Source: Dokdonella_A sp049583635 (lineage in GTDB: Bacteria; Pseudomonadota; Gammaproteobacteria; Xanthomonadales; Rhodanobacteraceae). From it: a stretch of 13,691 bases of DNA. This document shows positions 1 through 6,171 of this stretch, piece after piece (position 1 is the first letter of the stretch; each line of letters begins with the position of its first letter). A program made the translations under genes and the position numbers. The notes under the pieces were generated by a model. The model did not search any database. It was not told the DNA's origin and saw only the letters and a program-made list of their open reading frames with translations. The stretch spans positions 1 through 13,691 of the forward strand of contig JBAUWF010000069.1 of the NCBI GenBank assembly GCA_049583635.1. The letters are read 5' to 3'.

Positions 1-2493
1 CGCCATCGCGACCGAATCGACCGGGGCAGCGCCTTTCTCGGGCACGGCACCGTCGCTCCCCGTCGCTGCGCTTGGTCGCGCAGGCTCCTGGATGGTCACG
101 GCGTCCGGCGGAAACGACGGCGGCGCCACATCGGCGCCGGCACCCCAGTTCCTGTCCGGTTTGGCCGCGAGCGTGTAGTCGAGCGTCCCGCCGCGTTGCG
201 CGAACGCGGCATCCAGCCACGGACGCGAATGGACGTTGCCGTTCAATGTCAGCGCGTGGACATACGGCACATCGCTCGCGGCGCCTCGCGCCTCGATGAT
301 CGCGTCGCCACCCGCCCGATGCACGATCGCTTTCGCGAACAGCGGGCTGCCAAGCACGAGTTCGGCACGCCCCGGAATCATCGGGTACATGCCAAGCGCA
401 GCCCACACGTACCAGGATGACATCTCACCGAGATCGTCGTTGCCCGGAATCCCGTCCGGCGCGTTCTTCCACAAGGTATCGACCACGATGCGTACGGCCT
501 TCTGCGTCTTCCATGGTTGCCCCGCGTAGTCGTAGAGCCACGGCGAGGCGATCGAGGGTTCGTTGTCGAGTTCGGCGTGCAGCGGTCCGGCACCGCTCAG
601 TGCCCAACTTCCGTCGGACTTGTGGAAAAACGCGTCGAGCCGCGCTGTCGCCTTCGCCCGACCGCCGAGTGCGTCGAACAGGCCATGCACGTCGAACGGA
701 ATCATCCACAGGTATTGCGCAGCGCTGCCTTCGACGAAACCGTCCTCGGTCGATGGTGTGAATACCGGCCAGGTACCATCGGCGTTGCGGTTCTGGATGT
801 AGCCGCCATCCGGCGCCGCATCGGGGTTGAACAGATTGCGCCAGTAACCTGATCGAGCGAGAAAGCGCTGACGATCGGCCTCCTTGCCGAGACGGCGCGC
901 GAGTTCCGACAAGGCGAAATCGGCGCTGGCCGATTCCAGTGTTTCCGCCGCCCCGCCCCACGAATTCGAGTGTGTCGCGATGTAGTGCAATGTCAGCCAG
1001 TGATCGAGCGATGGCCGCTGGCCGACGCATTCGACCTCGCACCCCACGCTGCTCAGGTCGTGCGCAGTCGGCACCGTCGCTGCCTTGACCAGCGACGCGT
1101 ACGCGCCGGGCAAATCGAAATCGCGTCCGCCAAACGCGACGATCGCGGCCAGCGCCGGCGCGGCCGGATCGCCGTTCATCACATGCGTGCCGCCTGAATT
1201 GTGCGTCCAGCGATCCCATTCCCCGTGGTTCTGCCCGGCCTGATTGAACAGCGACTGGGCAATGTCGCTGCCGCGCTCAGGCATCAGCCAGGTGATCAAC
1301 TGCAGTTGCGAGCGGTAAACATCCCACCCGGAAAAGTTGGCGTACTGGATGTTTTGCCGGTCCTCGACGCGATGGGTTTTTTGATCGAAACCGCGGTATT
1401 GCCCATTGACGTCGCTGTACACGGTCGGTTGCAGCAGCGCGTGATACAGCGCGGTGTAAAACGTCGTGCGCTGATCGGGCGTGCCGCCTTCGATCGCGAT
1501 GCGCCCGAGAGCGTCGTTCCATGCGTCGAGTGCTCGCGCGCGGACCTTGTCGAGGGAGGTGCCCGATGGAATCTCCGCCGCGAGATTGGCGCGCGCATTG
1601 GCGACATTCACGTACGAGATGCCGACGCGCACATCGACTGTCACTCCGTCTGTGGCGTCAAAACCGACCCATGCACCCGAGCCCCTGGCGGGTGGCGGAA
1701 ACCCCTTGTCGCCGTAGCTCGTGCCTCCACTCGCCGCAGCGGATCCGGCCTGAACGCCGGCGTCGTGCCAGCTGCCGACGCGCGCAAATGGCCGGTCGAA
1801 TTCGGCGACGAAGTACAGCGTGTAGTAGCTGCGCTGCCCCGCCGGATCGAGATAACCACAGAAATTGCCGCTGGTGACCGAGCCCGTGATCGCGCGCCCG
1901 GCCTTGTCGACATGTACCTCGGCAGCGCTGCTGCCGACTTCCGAGTCGGAAACGCGCAATAACAGATTTGCCGATTTTCCGGCCGGAAACGCGAAACGCG
2001 CCATGCCGCTGCGCAGCGCGGCGGTGAGTTCGACGCCAATACCGTTGGCCAGAGTTACGCGGTAGTCGCCGGCGATCGCATGTTCGTCAGCATGGCTGAA
2101 GTTGCTCGCGTAACCGCTGTCGTCGTCATCGGCCGAAGGCGATGTGGTGATCGGCACCGTCACCGGCATGAACGGAATATCACCGCTCGCGCCGCGGCAA
2201 CCGGTGCCCGAAAGATGCGTCAGGCTGAATCCGCGGATGCGCGTCGCGTCGTACCGGTACCCTCCCGGCGCCGCGACGTGCGTGTGTTGTCCCATGGTGT
2301 TTTCCGGGCTCCATTGCAGCATGCCGAACGGCAGCGTCGCACCCGGAAACGTGTTGCCGCCGTGCGCGCTGCCGATCAGCGGATTGACCGCCGCGGCAGT
2401 TACCACGGGTAATGCAACCGAATGCGCCGGGACGGCCATCAGCATCAGCGCAGGAACGATTCCCAGCAGTACAAGTATCGTTGCACGCGTCAT
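1..2493 (-). CDS. Secreted GH92 family alpha-mannosidase (first copy, 3' end beyond the window)
   Basis: The frame reads without a stop for 831 codons from the ATG at 2493 to the left edge, so the C-terminus is missing. Residues 1-25 form a Sec-type signal peptide (hydrophobic core ILVLLGIVPALMLMAV, likely cut after AHS), so the enzyme acts outside the cytoplasm. The body matches glycoside hydrolase family 92, calcium-dependent exo-alpha-mannosidases. Visible family motifs are NPLIGSAHGGNTFPGATLPFGM near the N-terminus, GWDVYRSQ, VEGSAAQY (Glu588), NEPS (Glu645), YDYAGQPWKTQ and GNDDLGEMSSWYVWAALG (Asp686/687, the acidic pair linked to the catalytic base in the family). The catalytic part ends around NWGAG (about residue 786). 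A Pro/Ala-rich tail of at least 45 residues follows, which the second GH92 in this window lacks. The start overlaps the isomerase stop (ATGA) with no clear Shine-Dalgarno, implying translational coupling. Linkage specificity (alpha-1,2, 1,3, 1,6 or phosphomannoside) cannot be read from sequence alone. Confidence 0.93.
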   Translation of the reverse strand, partial: MTRATILVLLGIVPALMLMAVPAHSVALPVVTAAAVNPLIGSAHGGNTFPGATLPFGMLQWSPENTMGQHTHVAAPGGYRYDATRIRGFSLTHLSGTGCRGASGDIPFMPVTVPITTSPSADDDDSGYASNFSHADEHAIAGDYRVTLANGIGVELTAALRSGMARFAFPAGKSANLLLRVSDSEVGSSAAEVHVDKAGRAITGSVTSGNFCGYLDPAGQRSYYTLYFVAEFDRPFARVGSWHDAGVQAGSAAASGGTSYGDKGFPPPARGSGAWVGFDATDGVTVDVRVGISYVNVANARANLAAEIPSGTSLDKVRARALDAWNDALGRIAIEGGTPDQRTTFYTALYHALLQPTVYSDVNGQYRGFDQKTHRVEDRQNIQYANFSGWDVYRSQLQLITWLMPERGSDIAQSLFNQAGQNHGEWDRWTHNSGGTHVMNGDPAAPALAAIVAFGGRDFDLPGAYASLVKAATVPTAHDLSSVGCEVECVGQRPSLDHWLTLHYIATHSNSWGGAAETLESASADFALSELARRLGKEADRQRFLARSGYWRNLFNPDAAPDGGYIQNRNADGTWPVFTPSTEDGFVEGSAAQYLWMIPFDVHGLFDALGGRAKATARLDAFFHKSDGSWALSGAGPLHAELDNEPSIASPWLYDYAGQPWKTQKAVRIVVDTLWKNAPDGIPGNDDLGEMSSWYVWAALGMYPMIPGRAELVLGSPLFAKAIVHRAGGDAIIEARGAASDVPYVHALTLNGNVHSRPWLDAAFAQRGGTLDYTLAAKPDRNWGAGADVAPPSFPPDAVTIQEPARPSAATGSDGAVPEKGAAPVDSVAMA

Positions 2494-3704
2494 GCGCGCG
2501 ATTTCATTTCAGTCATCAGTTTCAGCACCTCATGGCAAGCGCCCATCGTATGGTAATCGGTCTTGCCGGCCGGGCTCTTTTCGTCGCTGTACTTGCGGTT
2601 CCTTCGATCGAGGATGCGATACCACGCACCGTACTCATGATCGACAAAATGCTCCCAGACATATTCCCAGATCCGCTGATACCAGTCCCAGTAGCCCGGC
2701 TCGCCGGTGCGCCCGGCGAGCAACGCCGCAGCTGCCAGCGATTCGGCCTGCACCCAGAAATATTTGTCGTCGTCGCACACTGACCCGTCCGGCGCGAAGC
2801 CGTAGCAGAGTCCGCCGTATTCCTGGTCCCATGCACGCGAAACGGCGGTGTCGAACAGCCGGCGCGCGGTCGGGATCAGCCAGTCGGCGTCGACCTGGCG
2901 ATCGAGGATCACAAGCAGCTTGGCCCACTCGGTTTGATGACCCGGCTGGAACCCCCACGGCCGAAACAGGTGTTTCGGGTCGTCGCGGTGGTAATTCCAG
3001 TCGACATTCCAGCCGCTGTCGTAGTGTTCCCAGACCAGGCCGTCCGCCTGCGCCGCCTGCCGTCGCGTCATGTGATCGGCCAGCATCGATGCGCGATCGA
3101 GATAGCGCGGGTCGGCGCTGGCGTCGAATGCGGCCAGCATCGCCTCGCACATGTGCATGTTCGCGTTCTGGCCGCGATAATCCGAGAACTGCCAGGCGCC
3201 ATCAGCTTCGTCGCGATAAAGGCCGGCTTCGGCATCCCAGAAATGCCGTTCCAGCAAGTCCCAGGTTTCGTCCATCCATGCAGCAGCCTCGTCGATGCCC
3301 GCCTTGGTTGCGCTTGCATAGGTCAGCAACACGAACGCGACGCCGTAGGCGTGGTTGGCAAGGTCGTCGGGCTTGCCGTCGCTGATCGTCCAGGCATAAC
3401 CGCCACTCGCCCGATCGCGGTGGACATCGCGCAAATAGGCAAGCCCGTGGCGTACCGCGTCGCGATACGCCGCATCGCCGAATGCGCGCGCGGCCCATGC
3501 GTACTGGACGACAAAACGCGTGCTGCTGACCAGATGCCGGTGCGACGTGTCGTATATCGTTCCGTCGTCGCGAAAATAATGGAAGAATCCGCCGGCCGGA
3601 TCGATGCAGCGCGGGTGATAGAACGCCAGCGTCGTGCGGACGTGTTCGCGCAGAAACCCGGGCGAACGAAAGTCCGGGGCGCGAAAAGCGGCTTCGTCGC
3701 TCAA
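2490..3704 (-). CDS. AGE-family sugar isomerase/epimerase, probable D-mannose isomerase
   Basis: A 404-residue cytoplasmic protein of the N-acylglucosamine 2-epimerase (AGE) fold, an (alpha/alpha)6 barrel of about 400 residues. Expected reaction: D-mannose to D-fructose, as for YihS/ManI-type isomerases. Motifs seen are PGHQTEWAKLL (His256, Glu259), WVQAES (about 317-322) and DYHTMGACHEVLKL (His391). His256 and His391 are 135 residues apart, the same separation as the two catalytic histidines (248 and 383) I recall for E. coli/Salmonella YihS. The start is taken as TTG at 3704: it overlaps the kinase stop (TTGA), has a GGAG Shine-Dalgarno 8 nt upstream and gives a family-like N-terminus. Extending to the ATG at 3839 adds 45 residues read from inside the kinase gene, which do not look like AGE. 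Its place between a fructokinase and a GH92 mannosidase supports mannose isomerase over GlcNAc 2-epimerase or cellobiose epimerase. Substrate is inferred. Confidence 0.9.
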   Translation of the reverse strand: MSDEAAFRAPDFRSPGFLREHVRTTLAFYHPRCIDPAGGFFHYFRDDGTIYDTSHRHLVSSTRFVVQYAWAARAFGDAAYRDAVRHGLAYLRDVHRDRASGGYAWTISDGKPDDLANHAYGVAFVLLTYASATKAGIDEAAAWMDETWDLLERHFWDAEAGLYRDEADGAWQFSDYRGQNANMHMCEAMLAAFDASADPRYLDRASMLADHMTRRQAAQADGLVWEHYDSGWNVDWNYHRDDPKHLFRPWGFQPGHQTEWAKLLVILDRQVDADWLIPTARRLFDTAVSRAWDQEYGGLCYGFAPDGSVCDDDKYFWVQAESLAAAALLAGRTGEPGYWDWYQRIWEYVWEHFVDHEYGAWYRILDRRNRKYSDEKSPAGKTDYHTMGACHEVLKLMTEMKSRA

Positions 3705-4678
3705 CGGTATTTCTCCAGAAACGCCATGACAGCCGAATGTTCCGGCATGGCGGCGAACGAACCGGCACGCATGACGGCCAGCGCACCACAGGCGGCGGCA
3801 AAGCGCAGCAACCTGTCGCGGCGCGTTGCATCCGCCCACAACGCTTCGACGGCGCCCGCATCGGTGGCGGACGCGGCCAGCCCGTGCAGCACGGCGCCGA
3901 CGAAGGCGTCGCCGGCACCGGTGCTGTCAACGGCGCGCACCGGACAGGCGGGTACGCCGCCCGAAGAGAAACGCGTGAACCAGCGTATCGGCGCGCTGCC
4001 GTCGGTCACGATCACAAGCCGTGTCGAGCCCTGCCAGAGCCGCTCGAACACCGCCTTGTCGTCGCCCGCCGACGCCACCAGAAATGCGAATTCGTCTGCG
4101 CTCAACTTGACCACATCGGCAAGCTCCAATGCCGCCCATACACGTGGCGCGGGATCGTCCTCGCGCGGCCACAACGCCGGCCGCAGATTCATGTCGAAGC
4201 TGACCAGCGCGCCGACACCGCGTGCGCGGCGCATGCCGGACAACGTGGCATCCGCGATCGCCGGTTCGGTCAGGCTGCACGAGCCGCAGTGAAAGATCGA
4301 AAGATCGGTGAAACCATCCTCATCGAAATCGCCATCGCGAAACAACAGGTCGGCGGACGGCGGCCGATAGAAACTGAAACTTCGTTCACCCGTCGCATCG
4401 AGCGCGACAAATGCGAGCGCAGTGCGCGCCGCATCGGTGCGCCGAAGGTGACGCGTATCGACACCCGCCTCACGCAACCGCTGCTCGATCATGTCGCCGA
4501 AAAGGTCGGTGCCGAGCATGCCGACAAAAGCGACCTCGCCACCGAGCCGGGCGATGGCGACGGCGACGTTGGCCGGTGCCCCGCCGGCATGCGCGATGAA
4601 GGCCGGCGCATCATCGCCCGGTGCAATCTGCCCGTGAAAATCGATCAGCGCCTCGCCGAAGCAGACTACTCTTTTCAT
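3701..4678 (-). CDS. PfkB-family sugar kinase, probable fructokinase
   Basis: A 325-residue ribokinase-like (PfkB) kinase, a normal length for the family. It would phosphorylate fructose with ATP to fructose 6-phosphate in the cytoplasm. The N-terminus MKRVVCFGEALIDF is typical of bacterial fructokinases. Signature 1 is GGAPANVAVAIARLGG (residues 32-47). Signature 2 is DSTGAGDAF (251-259), with Asp257 as the catalytic base and the anion-hole GAG. The ATG at 4678 overlaps the permease stop (ATGA). A much longer open frame runs upstream to 5290, but it only reads the permease gene out of frame and is not coding. The gene ends in a TTGA overlap with the isomerase. In context it takes fructose produced by the isomerase. 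Other PfkB substrates, such as 2-keto-3-deoxygluconate, are possible by fold but fit the neighbours less well. Confidence 0.92.
   Translation of the reverse strand: MKRVVCFGEALIDFHGQIAPGDDAPAFIAHAGGAPANVAVAIARLGGEVAFVGMLGTDLFGDMIEQRLREAGVDTRHLRRTDAARTALAFVALDATGERSFSFYRPPSADLLFRDGDFDEDGFTDLSIFHCGSCSLTEPAIADATLSGMRRARGVGALVSFDMNLRPALWPREDDPAPRVWAALELADVVKLSADEFAFLVASAGDDKAVFERLWQGSTRLVIVTDGSAPIRWFTRFSSGGVPACPVRAVDSTGAGDAFVGAVLHGLAASATDAGAVEALWADATRRDRLLRFAAACGALAVMRAGSFAAMPEHSAVMAFLEKYR
3713..3716 (-). promoter_or_regulatory. Ribosome binding site that fixes the TTG start of the isomerase
   Basis: On the minus strand GGAG is followed by 8 nt and then TTG (3704-3702). The site lies inside the last codons of the kinase gene. 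It is the best reason for choosing the TTG start over the in-frame upstream ATG at 3839. Confidence 0.7.
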
Positions 4679-5919
4679 GCGAATCGCGAACCGTTCAGAC
4701 CGTAGAACACGATATACAGGTAGCACAGCAACGGCAGGACAAATGCCATCTGGATGCCGATGCGATCGGCCAGCACGCCCTGCAGCAGCGGAACCACGGC
4801 GCCACCGACGATCGCCATGATCAGGAGACTCGATGCCTTGCCGGTCAGCGGGCCGAGCCGGTCGATGCCAAGCGTGAATATGTTCGGGAATATCACCGAA
4901 TTGAACAGCCCGATCGCGACGACGCTCCACAGCGCGATGACTCCGTGCGTCTGCATCGTCACCAGCACCAGCAAGGCGGCGATCGACGCGGCAGCGGCCA
5001 GCACACGACGCGGATCGAGCCGCGTCAGCAAGGCCGACCCGGCGAAGCGCCCGATCATCGCCCCACCCCAGTAGAGCGAGACGAAGCCGGCCGCGCGCGC
5101 CTCGGACATCGCTCCGATCTGCGGCAGCGACAGGTAATTGATCATGAAACTGCCGATCGAAACCTCCGCACCGACGTACAGGAAGATCGCGATCACGCCG
5201 AGCCGCACGTGACGCCGGGCGAGTGCGTCGGCGAAGCGATGCTGCGGATCGTCCGCATGACCCACGGCGAGCGGCGGCAAATGAAACCACCAGACGATCA
5301 GCGCGAGAACGAACAGCGTCAGTGCGAGACCGAGATACGGCAGCTGGACCATCTGCGCCTGCGCGACGCGATAGGCAAGTTGCCGGGCGGGTGGCAGCTT
5401 TGCAAGTTCAACGGCGCCGAGTACGCTGACCGAAAGGATCACCAGGCCGCCGAATTTCGGCGCAAGCGTCGTGCCCAGCGAATTGAACGCCTGCGCGAGA
5501 TTGAGCCGGCTCGATGCCAGCTGCGGTGGCCCGAGCAGGCTCACGTACGGATTGGCTGCGACCTGCAGCAAGGTGATGCCACTCGCGAGCACGAAGAATG
5601 CGAACAGGAACAACGGATACGACGGCAGCCTCGCCGCGGGCCAGAACAACAACGCGCCGATGCCCGCCACGGCGAGGCCGGCGATGATGCTCCGGCGGTA
5701 TCCGATGCGCGACAGCACCTTGCCCGACGGCAGCGACATCACGAAGTACGCGCCGAAGAAGGTGAACTGCACCAGCATCACCTCGGCATAGTTGAGCGTG
5801 AACACCGACTTCAGGTGCGGAATCAGCACGTCGTTGAGCACCGTGATGAATCCCCACATGAAGAAGATCGCCGTGACGACGGTCAGGGCCACGCGGTTGC
5901 TTGCAATTCTCGTGCTCAT
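4675..5919 (-). CDS. FucP-like MFS sugar:proton symporter, probable mannose permease
   Basis: A 414-residue inner-membrane protein with about 12 hydrophobic segments, of the FHS/FucP branch of the major facilitator superfamily. Diagnostic motifs are FFMWGFITVLNDVLIPHLK (residues 19-37, with the acidic residue Asp30 that is conserved in FucP), SLPSGKVLSRIGYRR (62-76, the MFS loop 2-3 motif), LQVAANPYVSLLG (118-130) and YVGAEVSIGSF (248-258). The start at 5919 is chosen because the FucP-like sequence begins immediately after it; a weak GGGAA-like Shine-Dalgarno precedes it. The upstream in-frame ATG at 6024 adds 35 Arg-rich residues unlike a membrane protein. It is the first gene of the minus-strand operon and overlaps the kinase by ATGA. 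With a mannose isomerase, a fructokinase and mannosidases beside it, mannose is the likely substrate. Fucose, glucose or fructose cannot be excluded from sequence. Confidence 0.92.
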   Translation of the reverse strand: MSTRIASNRVALTVVTAIFFMWGFITVLNDVLIPHLKSVFTLNYAEVMLVQFTFFGAYFVMSLPSGKVLSRIGYRRSIIAGLAVAGIGALLFWPAARLPSYPLFLFAFFVLASGITLLQVAANPYVSLLGPPQLASSRLNLAQAFNSLGTTLAPKFGGLVILSVSVLGAVELAKLPPARQLAYRVAQAQMVQLPYLGLALTLFVLALIVWWFHLPPLAVGHADDPQHRFADALARRHVRLGVIAIFLYVGAEVSIGSFMINYLSLPQIGAMSEARAAGFVSLYWGGAMIGRFAGSALLTRLDPRRVLAAAASIAALLVLVTMQTHGVIALWSVVAIGLFNSVIFPNIFTLGIDRLGPLTGKASSLLIMAIVGGAVVPLLQGVLADRIGIQMAFVLPLLCYLYIVFYGLNGSRFA

Positions 5920-6171
5920 GCGTCGGTTCCCGTAACGGTCGATGTGCGCATCCGGCTGACGCATGGTAGCTTGCCACGGCACGGTCCGACCCGAACAGCG
6001 CCTGGATCGGCAGCGTATGTCCATCGACCCGGACCATCACCGCGCAATCGGGCACCAGGCAGGCCCCGAACGTTGGTCCGGCGCAGTCGAACCGCAGCGC
6101 TCCGACCGGCTGCACCGCGCCCACGGCGAGCGACTACCGAGATACGATCCCAACAGGAGGAGTATGCAAGC
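5920..6171. promoter_or_regulatory. Divergent intergenic region between the permease operon and the second GH92 gene
   Basis: This 252-bp gap separates two divergent transcripts of one pathway and must hold both promoters and probably a shared operator. No convincing -35/-10 pair was found. A TACGAT (6143-6148) could serve as -10 for the rightward gene, but it has no matching -35. The hexamer GGTCCG occurs three times with near-even spacing: 5983-5988 (+), 6030-6035 (-) and 6075-6080 (+). One minus-strand frame is open across much of the gap with coding-like third positions but does not end before the permease gene. No LacI-type palindrome was recognised. Confidence 0.6.
6155..6162 (+). promoter_or_regulatory. 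Strong ribosome binding site of the second GH92 gene
   Basis: AGGAGGAG ends 9 nt before the ATG at 6172. It supports that start over any codon of the very long frame that stays open upstream to 4621. A three-codon frame (ATGCAAGCATGA, 6164-6175) lies between the site and the start, and its stop overlaps the GH92 ATG. Confidence 0.75.

Noticed and set aside
425..1219. 264-codon minus-strand frame inside the first GH92 gene
   Set aside because: It lies in another frame of a clear GH92 coding sequence and is Arg-rich with no recognisable domain.
2144..4292. Plus-strand frames of 413 and 452 codons opposite the GH92, isomerase and kinase genes
   Set aside because: They are antisense to well-supported genes; long empty frames are expected in GC-rich DNA and the composition is not protein-like.
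4678..5290. 204-codon N-terminal extension of the fructokinase
   Set aside because: It reads the permease gene out of frame; the kinase fold begins exactly at MKRVV at 4678, where a stop/start overlap occurs.
6143..6148. TACGAT as the -10 box of the second GH92 gene
   Set aside because: No -35-like hexamer lies 16-18 nt upstream, so it is mentioned only as a candidate and not called as a promoter.
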